DNA of 64,000 bases, from positions 257,235-321,234 of the forward strand of contig VXCM01001404.1 in NCBI GenBank assembly GCA_014773175.1, in the 5' to 3' direction. The stretch is from Lucifuga dentata. Its lineage: Eukaryota; Chordata; Actinopteri; Ophidiiformes; Bythitidae. The position numbers and the translations under genes are program-made. The notes under the pieces are model-generated. The model saw only the letters and a list, made by a program, of their open reading frames with translations, did not search any database and was not told the DNA's origin. Of this stretch, positions 22,261-34,430 are shown one piece after another (the stretch's first letter is position 1; every line of letters starts with the position of its first letter).

Positions 22261-23119
22261 AAAGAACTCCAGATTCCAAGCTTTATCTGGACTGTTGTTT
22301 ATTATTAATCTTTGCATCCAAATGACAAATAGTAAAATATATCCTTTGTTCTTTTATGGAATTATATTTGGTTCACAGCTCCATGCTCTCTCTCTCTCTG
22401 ATACTAGCCCCGGAGGAACTGCAGGCACATTCCAATGCACTGTGACTCTCCATAAATCCAGGCAGCATGAAATCTCAAGGAGCTAACATTGAGAAGGGAG
22501 CCAATCTGCCTGTTTACACCATCTCATCTTACACAGAAGCCCTGGCGCATGCCCCGCAGAACCCTCGACATGTTTGCAGAAGTGTTCATGCTGAACAAAG
22601 TGATTGTATCATCTGGGCTTACTCTTCCATTTGTGTTGCTACTTCTGTTGAAACCCCTTTCAAGCTGTGTCACCCCAACTCAGGCAAAGTTTGAAAAATG
22701 GAAGAAGGGAACCATGCAAAGTGGACATATTCTCCAGCCTGCCGTAAAATAACCGGGGGATGGACCATTAGCCATTTGCTGCTACTGACTGAGTTGCAGA
22801 TCTCACATCTGCACAAACAGAAGGTCACAAGAAACTTAGCAATATAACAGTGTGAGGAGGAAATAATGTTAAGTTAAAAAAAAAAGGATATAAAGAAGAC
22901 AGAAAAACCGAATTCTATGAGGTTGAAATAATGTTAAAATTGAACTAAAAAAGGCCAAGATTTGTCAGCAGTCTAAGGTGACACTGTGCGACGATCATTC
23001 ATCTCATCCTCTCGCTGTGAACAGTGATGACTTGACTAAAATGCCAGCTCCACCTCTCCCTCTCTCCGGTGTTGGCCCACTGTTAGTGATGAGCAGGGTG
23101 GACGAGACATGTTCCTCCA
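22261..23119. other. Noncoding sequence
   Basis: Short (TC)n at about 22387-22400 and an A run at about 22877-22886. The segment 22440-22760 is complex with overlapping frames, none with a domain. Nothing else recognised. Confidence 0.45.
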
Positions 23120-23670
23120 CTTTTCCAAGGCACAAACCAGTCAATTTGTCATCCAGTGAAGAGGTTGAACCTTTAATTAAAGTGGAGAGCTGCTGCCATC
23201 AGGGCAGCTAAATGTCACATGATAAATAACGGCAGAAGATCTGAAAAGCTCCCTTGGAGTTTCCTTCACTCGAGGGGATAAAAGGCCACATACATTACAG
23301 GGTAACTGCATATCAATATGTTAAATAGGTTCAATTGTATAAATTGATTAAATGACCCAATTGCGAACCAGGCATGCTTCAAAGACCTGGTTGTTTCAGC
23401 AGTGAATGTTGACAATGTCACGTAGCCCCGCTATTAATGGAAACCAAGCAGAGAGAATGTGCCGGTGAGTGACATTATTAAAGTAGATGATGGGTTTCTG
23501 AGCAGATCATTCACTGAATGCAATCGATATCTCTGTTTCTAAATGCTGGGGGAGAAATTACACTTCAAGGCATATTGCCCAGAGTAAAATGACACTGCCA
23601 TGAAAATGCATTGCTATGGACACTATTAGAAAGGATCGGCTAATTACATCCATGAGAAATCTGGATTTTT
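23120..23670. promoter_or_regulatory. Candidate conserved noncoding element, about 550 bp
   Basis: Long repeat-free block with many developmental-type cores: CTTTAATTAAAG near 23173 (a near-palindrome), ATTGATTAAATGAC near 23343, CTATTAATGG near 23431, CAATCGATATC near 23521, ATGCATTGCTATGG near 23607 and GCTAATTACATCC near 23638. No coding frame. It is the strongest enhancer-like stretch in the window by eye, although that judgement uses no alignment. Confidence 0.45.
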
Positions 23671-24499
23671 TTTATTTATTTATTTTTTTTATTGTTCCTT
23701 CACATTTACAGAGAAAAAACATGAGTGCAGCAGGGCAAATGCAGCCACAGATATGATCTGTGCATAAACGCAGTGCAGCAGGTACTGAAATTGTCATACT
23801 GCACAAGCTAATAATTCCAAAAGGGCTCAGCTTGTTGTCTAATATCAAGTCATTTTGTCTTCCCCCGGTCGATACACCATCACCATATATTTTCAAAATT
23901 GGTTCATTTCTCTCTGCTTATTATCAGGCAGCTTAATCTTGACCCTTCAAATCTCTAAAATTATCATCCTGTCTCTTGTCTTCCTCGCCTCTCGGAAACC
24001 CTCGAATGTGCCATCAATTCTGCTAAATTCCTCTCTCGTCTTTCAGCGTCTGATCCCCTAATCTTCCTGTTGTGTCACTCATTCAATGGAAACTCTTCCT
24101 ATGCAGCTTCGCTTTCTGTTTTTAATAACCCTTCATATTTCACCATTTTCCGCACATTTATTTGTCTGGTGTGATTATCTTGAACGCCCTTTTTCCTGAA
24201 CTAATTTCTAAACATCATAATGCGGCCATGAAGACAAAACAGATGATGCTTCTGTGTCAGATTTCTGGAAACACTGTTCATCTTAATTTTGCAACATGAA
24301 CTTTCAAATGTATAATGTATGTAAAACTGCACCACTATTTGCTCTATTATGTTGCCAGAATGTGTTCTCTTTCCATAACATCTTAATCAACTGATATAAA
24401 TATTGTTAATAATTCAAGCCCCATTAATGTACTTAATCTAACTCATTTTCTAATCTTCCTAACAATTCATTTGTTCTGTGATTAATTACTCTCATTTAT
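23671..24499. other. A+T-rich noncoding sequence
   Basis: T-rich patch at 23668-23692, then low-complexity pyrimidine-rich sequence. No gene or repeat family recognised. Confidence 0.45.
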
Positions 24500-25085
24500 G
24501 TCATGTGGAAACAACATTTGTTTTTAATTGTGCATGTCAAAAGAATTTTTCAGTTGTCCCATTTACGGCGCGCTGGGTGTTCCGAGCTTCGGTCACAACC
24601 GAGTTCCCGCGTTTAGCGTTTCTTCGATTCCCCTGCATCCGCTGGTGATCAGATTTTCCGCCATTGCACCATATGTGGCATCACAGTTAATTACTCAAGA
24701 GAAATTGGCTAAAGACGCGGCGTAACAGCAGGTGAGGAGCTCCAGCCCAGAGCTAAACCAACACTAACTGGTCAAGCTCAGCTGCCCTCACTCCTCCACT
24801 GCCTGAGACGCGCAGGACGGGCGCATTCACGCTGTTTGGCCTTCATTACAGATCAGGGAAGGTGCAATTAGCCGAACCCCCCCGCTGGTTCATAATTACC
24901 TTAAGACACCCACTTAAACAGAAAAGCTTATAAATCAGTTCCTGTTGCCTATCACAGCCCTGGACGCTACATTATGCCAACAGATGTCAGCTGCAGTGGC
25001 GGACAGGCCCCTTGGTGGCAGTGAAAGCCAACAACACCGCGAGCTCGTCTAATGAGTAAGAATGGCCTTTAGGTTCGGCTTCACA
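24500..25085. promoter_or_regulatory. Candidate conserved noncoding element with a CpG-rich pocket
   Basis: Bases 24555-24640 and 24710-24720 are locally CpG-rich against an A+T-rich background. Further right lie GGTGCAATTAGCC near 24859, GTTCATAATTACC near 24887, AGCTTATAAATCAG near 24925 and CGTCTAATGAG near 25046. A 65-codon frame (24528-24725) starts at a non-ATG codon and has no domain. A short unrecognised exon cannot be excluded. Confidence 0.35.
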
Positions 25086-25089
25086 GGAA

Positions 25090-25112
25090 TTTTTTTTTTT
25101 TTTTTTTTTTTT
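25090..25112. repeat. Poly-T tract
   Basis: About 23 consecutive T residues. Confidence 0.9.
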
Positions 25113-25723
25113 GCCTGAGGTTTATAGCTATATTCCTTGTGAATTGAGAAATAAGAAAAGAACAAAAGGTCAATTAAGAGTTGGTAAAATGAAACACATT
25201 ACAGTCTGCTTGATTCTGTTCTCCGTGACAGTGACATTTGTGCCGCTTTGGCTTAAATATTTACAATTTACAAATGCAAAAACGGCGCGCTGCATTTGAA
25301 TGATGGCTTGCATTGTCCCTCCTTTCAGTGTAATTCTGAGACGGAAGTGCCTTTTAGGGGTTTTGGGGACATCTGCATATATTTGCATCCCTGCTTGAGA
25401 ACTCTGCGGAGAAGTTATAATGTAATGACAAAAACATTATTTGCAGACAGAGTATCTTGTTTGGACACCTGCTGTTTCTCAATTATATGACTGTATTTTG
25501 GGTTTAGAGGGGTGGAAAATGCAATACAAAGCAAACAAAGTATGATGCAGGCAAATCCTCCAGAAGCACTGCCATAAACAAAGCACAGATTTGGTACGCT
25601 TTATAGGAACGAGAAACCCTTTGTTTATCAGCTGCTATTCAAAACGAGGAAAGAATCTCCTTTGCAATTGAAACATTGGCACAGACTATCTTACTTCTTT
25701 TGTCCCGAGTCTTTTGTGTCAGA
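25113..25723. other. Noncoding sequence
   Basis: Complex A+T-rich sequence, possibly regulatory at 25130-25400. No gene or repeat recognised. Confidence 0.4.
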
Positions 25724-25763
25724 TTTTTTTTTTTTTTTTTTTNATTTTTTTTTTTTTTTTTTT
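25724..25763. repeat. Poly-T tract with an assembly N
   Basis: About 19 T residues, N at 25743, one A, then about 19 T residues. Confidence 0.9.
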
Positions 25764-26649
25764 AATGCTCTGCCATTTACAATGTGTGTTCAACTGTGAA
25801 AAATAATTAAATACTTGTTCAATTTGATATCTGGACGTGATTGGGTAAATTTAAAGAAGAGAAAGGCATTTATTTTTAAGTGTCTCTGCACACAAACAAA
25901 AGGGTCCAATATCAAAAGCTTGACCTTCACACACACACCTGATGTTGTCAGACTGAAGGAAAACACAGTTGGATGTATGAATGCCAGATATTCCATTAAA
26001 GACACCTGATAAAGAAATGCTATTTGCACGGAGATGACATTCCTGTCCCTGGACCTGAATTTTTACAAGCATCAACAGCCAGCGAGCAGCACTAAGCTCA
26101 TCTCGCTTGTGCCTGCACTGAGGAAATGTATCTCCACCTGCAGCAACATTATAAAACCCACGGCTCAGCATAGAAAATCAACACTATTTCAGTCATCTCT
26201 CTCTCTCTCTCTAAAAATAAAGCTGAATGAGTCGCAGAGGTTTAATGAGCTAAGTTTGTGCTGAGGGAATTTACCTTATTGGAAAGATGAATAAATTTTC
26301 AAGTATTATGACAAGAAGAAACAAATATATTTTTTAAACTGGAAATAGGCTTCGTATCTTTCAATAAAAAAAAAAAAATCATTTAAAGAAACGCTAACAA
26401 TTAAACAGAATTTATCCTTCTGTTAGGCCTACAAATAGCACCAAAACATGCATGACCACAGGAAACTGTCTGAATAAAATATTGTTTGGCACATGTATTT
26501 CACTTGGAATTAAATGTCTTCATATTTAGTATTATTAAAAATTAGTTTTGCTTGCTTGCTGGGTCTTTTATGACTCTGAATTAATGATTTGATCCACTAA
26601 GGATACATTTAACCAACTGCTGAATAAATCCAATTTATTTCTGGGTGTT
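25764..26649. other. Noncoding A+T-rich sequence
   Basis: Short (TC)n at 26196-26211 and an A run at 26366-26379. A 106-codon minus-strand frame (25851-26171) lacks any domain. No gene recognised. Confidence 0.45.
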
Positions 26650-26654
26650 TATTC

Positions 26655-26930
26655 ATCTGGGTGTTTCTGCTTCAGGTGGAGAAACATATCTGTTGTGTTC
26701 CCGTCTTTGGCTGTTAGCCAGTTAGCCTTGTAGCCGAGCCATTTTCAAACAACAGAGGTAGCTCCGTTTTGGGGCCTAATTTGTCAGACGCAGACCTTTT
26801 CAGACACGCTCGTTTTGTTTCTTCTTGTTGCGCATAACGAGAAAATTCATCAATGCATCATCGCGCTGCAGTATCGTCAATGGAAAAATTTTTGCCATAT
26901 AAAAAATTATACTGGTGTTATCATGAACGC
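26655..26930. mobile_element. Fragment of nonautonomous hAT-like element (same family as 48.2-49.8 kb)
   Basis: Two blocks match the hAT element at 48247-49754 in the same orientation: GTGTTTCTGCTTCAGGTG onward (compare 48888) and TTTTGTTTCTTCTTGTTGC onward through AATTCATCAATGCATCATC (compare 49597). The spacer lacks the 562-bp Harbinger-type insert and its two target duplications, so it represents the empty site (GAGGTAGCTCCG against GGGCTAA...TAACTACG). The terminal CAGGG end is not seen, so this copy is truncated or decayed. Confidence 0.65.
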
Positions 26931-28674
26931 CCTTATTGGGAAATGATCAGCTCAAATGGACCTGATGAGAAGGGGTGGGGTGTCAGACAATAGAGATGTA
27001 GATTTTAATCCCTATCACGGTGATGATATTCTTTTCCTTGGTGCAGCTCATATAAACCTGAACATAACTGAGTTTAAAGACGATTTAAAATGCATGCCTA
27101 CACTGCATATTTTGTTCTCCTTGTCCTTGTCTGCACTTGTTATTCAGAACACAAACACAATGAGCAAATCAACAAGGGCTGAACTTACCTGATGTAAAAA
27201 ATAAATATATATAAAACATCAGCGACCTAGCATTGTCCTTTCTTTTATATAAAGTCTGTTTGCCTGAACTCTACCATCCTGCCCAAACATAGATTTGTTT
27301 GTCCCTTTCTTTGCGCTTTGCGAGGCTGTAACTGACTGCTGCTATTGTCCTCTATATTCTTGAAGGCAACATGGATGCAGCTTTTTGTTTAGAACACTGA
27401 TATAACCTGTCTGCCTTACTGCCTTACTGACAAATTTCACTAAAATTGCAAATGCTTAAAAACCAGGAGTGTTTCCAATTTAATGGGGGTGTCTGCTCAG
27501 ACAAACTTTAGAGATTCTGTTTTTGTGAATCTCCCTTATCTGGCCAGTGTGCTGCTGTCATTTGAACATTCCTATCTCGCTTCCTGAAACTTGCTCTGTC
27601 TGAAGATTTATCTCTCTCAAATTCTCTCTCTGTTTGTGTGTTTGTGTGTGTGTGTGTGTGTGTGTTTTATGGCTATGGCTGGTTCATCTGTCATAGAGTT
27701 ACTACGCTTGGGCACTTCACATTGAGAGGTCAGGGAAAGGTAAAGGCTTTACCCTCTTGTTGATTCCATGTGATGCACGGTTTGCACCTCTGACAGAGGC
27801 TAAAGTAATCCATTCTGCAGATGTTCTCAACCCCCTTTGTCTCAAAGGTGGTTTCAGTATCTCAAAATTTACACATTCTCCCCAATCACATCTCACAGAC
27901 ACAATTATTTAGGGCTGACACGACATGCTCACCCTACCAGATGGTGGATTTTAGATAGAAGCGATTAGATGTACATTACCAGGACAGGTCTTTTCCGATG
28001 CGTGAAAAAGTGATAGATTATGACATTTAGAGACATGAGCCATCAAAGTAAATGACCTCTCAATGTGTTTTTAAACTTCAGTGTTTGCACTTGATCTGAA
28101 ATGGAATATTTTTGTTTGTGAAGCAAGATACGATTCGAGAAATGAGTTTAGCTCTAGTCAAGCTTCGCTTGTAGACCATATCAACATCATTTGTCATTTC
28201 GCCTTTTTTTAATAACCTGCTCGATATTAGCAAATTAAATGATTTTTTTCCCCCCTCGCTTTTCCTCACAAACTTTCTGATAAATTATAAGTTTCTATGG
28301 TTGGCAAGACAAAGCAGGACAAATAAATCAATACAAAGTAAATGAAAGCAAATTGAATCTATTAAAGCAAAATTACTGGAAGAAAAAAAACTCAGCCAAA
28401 CGCAACATAACCCATACAGTCATGGCCGCAGACAATTAATGACAGAGGGAGCAAAAAGGTGTTGGCTCATTAAGTCCGTCTGAGGCCATGCACACACACA
28501 AGGCCACCAGCCAGACCACAGCAGACCAGCAGAACACTCTCTGCTCTGCTAAAGCAGTGCTGCAGCCCTGCAGGCCCGCAGGGACATAGCCTTCTACCTG
28601 AGCCACGGGAGGCTAAACACCAGGGATGTGTTTTATTTAGCAAAAATGCTGATTTAAAAAAAAACTAAAAAAAA
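26931..28674. other. Noncoding sequence with a (TG)n
   Basis: (TG)n at about 27643-27665. Bases 27960-28480 are A+T-rich. No gene recognised. Confidence 0.45.
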
Positions 28675-28827
28675 ACGAAAAGGTAATTCAGAAAAGATGA
28701 GCTACCCCTGTAGCCCTCTTCCCCTCAGCACCTCCCATGTAACTCTGCCTNACGAAAAGGTAATTCAGAAAAGATGAGCTACCCCTGTAGCCCTCTTCCC
28801 CTCAGCACGTCCCATGTAACTCTGCCT
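28675..28827. repeat. 76-bp direct duplication across a single N (contig-end artefact)
   Basis: Bases 28675-28750 and 28752-28827 match over 76 bp with one difference (C at 28732, G at 28809), separated only by an N at 28751. The single mismatch fits two alleles or a sequencing error at contig ends. The true genome probably has one copy. Confidence 0.88.
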
Positions 28828-28949
28828 CCTCCTGTACCTGAGGAATGCCAAGCAGCGGGATGCCACAGAGGACCTTCACATCAGTGTGAGCAGTGGGTGG
28901 GGGTGGGGGGGGGCTCTCCCGGGCACCAGTGAGTAATTAGCACTAATTA

Positions 28950-29053
28950 NNNNNNNNNNNNNNNNNNNNNNNNNNNNNNNNNNNNNNNNNNNNNNNNNNN
29001 NNNNNNNNNNNNNNNNNNNNNNNNNNNNNNNNNNNNNNNNNNNNNNNNNNNNN
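28950..29053. other. Assembly gap, 104 Ns
   Basis: The only long gap of the window. It is followed by (GA)n and G-rich sequence (29054-29090), so a purine microsatellite probably spans it. Confidence 0.98.
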
Positions 29054-29248
29054 GAGAGAGAGAGGGGGGTGGGGAGGTGGGGTGGGGGCTGGTTACGGCT
29101 CCCAGCCAGATGCTACTACGGCAATAAATAAAGGTGGAACATGCACTGAGCATCCATAAAGCCATTTTGACAACAAAAAGGTGGGAGCTGGTGTACGGCT
29201 ACTGAAGGAAATGTCCAAATTCAAAGGCTGCCGGTTCATTATACCCGA

Positions 29249-29312
29249 AGGCAGGGCTATTCAAACAGTAGCCCTTGGGTCAAATCTGGCCCTTTAGTAA
29301 TTTCAGAAATGC
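29249..29312. mobile_element. Possible end of a hAT (Charlie-type) element
   Basis: GGCAGGGCTATTCAAACAG, then a TAGCCCTTGGGTCAAATC-like stretch and TGGCCCTTTAG, follow the layout of known vertebrate hAT ends (CAGGG, TATTCAA, then GGCCAAATCTGGCCC). No matching opposite end was found to the right within 1.5 kb, and no transposase is seen. It is either a solo end or a chance resemblance. Confidence 0.4.
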
Positions 29313-31354
29313 CATTTGATGGATATAAGCACCTAATAGAAAACAATATTGACTCATTCATCAAATAGAATGTATCCATCTTGTGTAATTTTCTGCCAGT
29401 ATTGGAATATGTTCTTTCTATTTGGCCTGCCCGGTCAGTGTTAATGAGACATGTCAGAAACCCCAGCGCAAGCTGTGTTGAGCTGCTGTGTTCTACCATT
29501 TTTCTAATTAGTTTTCTGATCAAAACATACTGGTCATTTTACTTGTGTTACAAAAATTAAAGAAACGGTGGCAGCAGTGACAACGGATATAGTGGTTTGT
29601 GCATGCTCGATCAGCTTCCAAACCTTCGGTGGGTTTTCCTGCTTGTCGCTGTTGCTGTGCTGCTTATGTCATTTGATAAAAGTTAACAATACTGCCTCCT
29701 CAGTTTTTTGCAGGTACTGCAGAGTCCAAACTTTTAGTATTATTTTTAGAGGATGTGCACAACCAGTGCTCAGAATGAAAGCTGCATACGCATATGCATA
29801 GTGTCTACCAACCTAAACTGCAAATCTCTATTTGCTGATTGGCTAAGCCTTTGCATGTGTATGCTGAAGAGATCAATTTGGAAATATAAAAGCAATTTAG
29901 ATAAAAGTGAGGTGATGATGAAATCAAGACTGATGATGAAAGATATCAATAAGATCAAATTTTCTATGGTTATACAGAGTACTATGGCTTTTTGTACCCA
30001 TTCGATGCTAATGCTAATTCCACTCAGACATCCAAAAAGGCAAGATTTAGTTGTCCTACTGAAGGAATCATTTAAAATCCAGAGCCATCAACTAAAGAAA
30101 GGCTAAGCTTTCATGAAAACGTTCCATGTTTCAGATCTCAGAGGACTCAAATACAGTCTTAGAGTTCCAAAACAAACTTGAGAAAACTCGAGAATTTTGT
30201 ACTGTACACAAAAGCAATAATGTATTAATGAGAGAGTTGATTCCTTTGTTGAGTAATGAAGTCCTTAAACCTGAGCACAAAACATAGAATGAACGTGTAT
30301 TTCTCACTCCACTCATCCTTAAACATATGGCTTTTCCCTGTCAACCTTTCTCCTCTTTGTATCAGCTAGTTTTGAACATGCCATTTCACCTTTTCAACCT
30401 GAGCTCCTACCTGCAACAACAAGCTTGCTAACAGCTGAAAGAGAGCAGGAACACAATCGTGATGTGTAACTCGCAAGTGGTTCGGTCTGCAATAAATCGT
30501 ATTTCAGACCAGAGCTGTATGTGGGCTCCATCTCAAATTTACGACCAAAGCTAGAGACAAAGTAAAGCAACGTTTTCACACATTGCATATACATAGAGAA
30601 TGTGACTTGTGGGATGACTCAAAAAAGCTCATCTTATAACACAAATAGTATTCCAACTACATAAGAGGGACGATATAGTTCACATATAGTCCCATCTTTT
30701 TGTTCTTTTTTTTATGTTTTACCCTGTGTGATAATAAAAATGAGACTGAATTCTGGCTCAGTGAGCTACAGCATTATACCTTTCTACAATAAAAAAAAAA
30801 ATTGACACCCCATTGAAATTAAAATCTAAATATCTCATCTTGGCTTTTAATGAAATGATGCACATGCAAGTTTCTCGACGAGGCTTGAAAACAAATGACC
30901 TGATAACAACGTGATAGAAAACCGGGTTGACTGCTATCTGAGCTTTTGTGCTTAAAACAAGCAGAGTGTGTGGCGCCCTGATTTTAAACATGAAAGACTT
31001 TAATTAGTGTCATTCAACAATCACCAATAATAGTGCTGGAGTCTCCGGGCCTTCCTCCCATGGCAAAGCCAAAGCGGGGGGGGGGNCTTAACAAGATAAG
31101 CCCTGAAATCAGTGGGCCTGAAGGAATATTACCTGAACAAGAGTGTTGATGAAAATGACTGTAGTGTGGCTGCTTAGAAACAACTGGAGTGCTGTTCGCA
31201 CGTCTTGTGGTAAAACACCGCGACAGTACAAGCACCACTACACTGGCTAATTCCCCTCACTTGTAGGACTGAGAAAGAGGGATCATCCCTTTGTATGTAA
31301 ATAATCTTTTGTATCTTTGCATCTCTTGCTCTGGGAAGGAAACAGAGATTATCC
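29313..31354. other. Noncoding A+T-rich sequence
   Basis: Short A and T runs (30713, 30790) and a single N at 31086 in a G run. A 117-codon plus-strand frame (29753-30106) has no domain and begins at a non-ATG codon. No gene recognised. Confidence 0.4.

Positions 31355-31383
<29 letters not shown>
31355..31383. repeat. Poly-A tract
   Basis: About 29 consecutive A residues. No LINE or SINE body recognised to the left. Confidence 0.9.
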
Positions 31384-31387
<4 letters not shown>

Positions 31388-32789
31388 TTGCCGTTTAACA
31401 AGGGAATGGAGATTAACGAAGTGACTCAAATCCTGACAGAAAAATGTTTTGCCTGGAAACCTAACGACCGGGTGGAGACCCCGCCCTTTAGCTAACCTCA
31501 TTAAAGGGCTCTGATTGGTGCTGAGAAAACACATGACTGTCACTGAGATGTATTTGTCTGGATAACATGAACTTGTATTGAATAACCTTGGCTTGCGCAC
31601 AGTTTTGAATGGCTTCTCACTCTTGAAATTCAAGGGGGGGGAATATATGTACATGTATAGGTTTGTGTATGTGCATTGGTGTTGAAACATACTTACGCTT
31701 TGATTGCTTTTGGCAACAGAAGATAGGGTTCTAACAATACCCCAGCCGCCTGAGATATTGACTGGTTTCAATTTCCTCCATTTTGACAGCCCATTTCATC
31801 CACAACTTTGAATAAAGGCAGCTATTGTACATGCTGTTACTGTAAACATCAAAATATCACTTTTGGTTCAAATGTTCCGCACATACCTGGAGATTTTGAA
31901 AAAGCTTGTATATATCAAGAAAAACAGGTCGCATTAGAATTAACTACAATCAAAACCAAAGTAGCCACGACATGATTTTAAAGACAACGGTGAAATCGTG
32001 CCGGATGGCGTGCAAACCGTCAGCAAAAGAAATGAAGAAATGTTCAAGCACTCGGGTGACACTCATTGAATTACATGTTGACAGCTCTGTGTTAGTGAAG
32101 AAATGAAAGCAAAATGAGATTTTGAAAAGTGAATATGGGGAATAACGGTATTGCTTTCTCCACATTGTCAAACTTGACAGTGCTATTACCATCAGTATAA
32201 CATCAGGTGTTGGCATATGGTATTCAGTTAGCAGAATTCAGTTACATTCAGCGACCTCGTTTGAATTTTGATTGCATTCTGGGTAAAGGGAAGACTTACC
32301 GCAACAAAACAAAAAATGGTAATAAGACTAAAATTACTGTAATAAGGGGCATCATATTTAAGAGAACGCAGTGGCACTTTGACACGATGTGAACAAAGCT
32401 GAACTGGGCATGACATTATATAAACATAAGTTATGAAAAAAAAAAAAAACAAAAAAAAAGGCCTCATTAAGTTTAAAAAACATATAATTAACTGAAAAAA
32501 AAAATTGAATACTGAAAATTTGCAAGCTGTTGAAAGTCTTCAATAAGTAGGCAAGTTTTTGATTAAGAAATATCAAATCAATGCAAAAAAAAAGGCTTCA
32601 GTGTAGCTTAATGATATAAAAAAATGAGAACGTATCTTATTTAAGTTGCAGGAAATGTAAAATGAATATATGATCACAATTTTACAGGAAATAATTACTG
32701 TATTATTTATTACCCCGTGTGAGGCAATGTTATTATGTGTTTACAGTAAGAAAAACAAGAAATATGCAAACACAGTCAGTTTAGGTGAA
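31384..32789. other. Noncoding sequence
   Basis: Bases 31384-31570 are complex, with a CATTAAAGGGCTCTGATTGG stretch near 31499 that could be regulatory. A-rich patches lie at 32436-32459 and 32495-32504. A 140-codon minus-strand frame (31349-31771) includes the poly-A translation and has no domain. Confidence 0.4.
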
Positions 32790-33110
32790 CATTAATCAGG
32801 ACTTGTAAGTTACACGTGGCCGCAAAATGCATTGATATGACTTCTTCATTAGACATATTGTACCATAATCCTGCTCTAATTAATTAGCGTGATGAGAAGA
32901 ACGCCACGTTAATTTGTCTCAGGTATAACACTGCACCTGAGCGCAGCAGATTGATGTTTTGGGAGTGAATCTGACAGTCGGGTTCACATATTATCTTCAG
33001 TCTCTGAAAACTGGATTACAGACCAGAACCTACACACAGTGTAGGATCCCCAAACTAATAAGCTATAAAGCCTGCAGCAGTTAACAATCATCTCGCTCAG
33101 ATGATAAAAG
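32790..33110. promoter_or_regulatory. Candidate conserved noncoding element
   Basis: Repeat-free block with CATTAATCAGG near 32791, TTCATTAGACA near 32846, CTCTAATTAATTAGCG near 32875 and CGTTAATTTGTC near 32907. The direct run of two TAATTA-type cores is characteristic of homeodomain-bound enhancers. No coding frame. Confidence 0.4.
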
Positions 33111-34129
33111 TACATCTGCCATCTACTTTATCTCCTTCATCAGCATGGTGACCATCTCCAATGCTCCATTCATCACCCCATTTTATTATTATTGTCATTT
33201 CACTTTATCGCCTATGTGCGTCACTTTTTCTATACTGGTGTGTTTTCCTGAATTTATACAGATTTTTGCTAAATGTTAATTTAATTTAAGTTTAATTTAG
33301 TTTAAGTGCTTAAAAATGGAACTCAATTTAGTTGGCAAATTGGGCCGTATTATACAAACGCACAGTTAAATGTCAGGTGAAAACAATTTAGTCTGAGCCA
33401 CACGGCTGTAAAATTGCGTAGCATGATGCAGAGTAAGAGAATTAAATACATTTGCATTTTTAATATGATGTAGGTTATGATTAAACAATGTCATGCTAAA
33501 GAGAGTTCAGCTTACAGACAAACAAACCTATTCTTATTGTTTACGTCAACCATTTCTGGACTCAATAGTTTCTTACTTCCTCATGTTGTTATCCCAAAAT
33601 AATGCTCATTAAAATGTGACAGAGCATCTTGATGGGAATCTTTTTCTCTTACATGTAACTGGATTCATGCAGGAGAATTCCTTTGCAAAACTACAGTAGA
33701 AGCAAAATGGAACTGCCTGCATGATTTATATGCAAGGTATTGTAGAACATCACACAGTACCACATCGTATTATATCAACTTGAAGTGCAACATATTAAAT
33801 CTTAAACTGTATCTTACTTGCATGATTCTGTACTGAGAAATATGTTAAGTCAGTTTTTGAAAAAAGAGAAATGAAACCCTATAAATGATTGGAATTGCCA
33901 AGATGTATGAAGGAATATGTACAGTATATCACTGTTTAATTAACTAATATTTTATAAATACATTTGTAGTTGTAGTTTATAGTTGTGTATATGGACCATC
34001 ACATTCGATCAGGTTACATCAGCTGATCTAAATAAACAGCGTCAGGTCAGGCATTTCTGCACAGTCCATTTAAGTTGCTAATATCCCATATATCCCAGGT
34101 TGTAATGGCAGAACGCGCACAGTCTATAT
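33111..34129. other. A+T-rich noncoding sequence
   Basis: A TTTAATT/TTTAAGT-rich patch at about 33274-33310. No gene or transposon recognised. Confidence 0.45.
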
Positions 34130-34430
34130 AACACTTTATATACAATTATTAGTGCCACATGTGGTGGGAATATTCCCTCAAATTATATTAATTAAACTAT
34201 AGGTCTCTCTAATTAAAATTTAGGGGCACCGCAATAACTGAAGCTCATTCATAAAGCATTAATTAGCGCACCGGTGTCCCGTTACTGACACGTTGCTGAA
34301 AGGAGTGTAAAAGCCAGTGAAGATCTGTGTGACGTGTTAATAACCTGCTGCATATTTAAGAGCCATTACAGTATACAGCACATGTCAAATCAGCAAAGGA
34401 AACCTAAATTGTCCAGTTAAGCACTCTGAA
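34130..34430. promoter_or_regulatory. Candidate conserved noncoding element
   Basis: Dense homeodomain-type cores: ACAATTATTAG near 34142, ATTAATTAAAC near 34187, CTCTAATTAAAATT near 34207, GCATTAATTAGCGC near 34257 and GTTAATAACC near 34336, around an E-box-like CACATGTGG (34156-34164). No coding frame. It is among the best regulatory candidates here. Confidence 0.45.

Noticed and set aside
29249..30106. Complete hAT element starting at the CAGGGCTATTCAA motif
   Set aside because: No opposite end or transposase frame could be found, so only the solo end is reported.
31349..31771. 140-codon minus-strand frame
   Set aside because: Its end is the translation of a poly-A tract (poly-Phe) and the rest has no motif.
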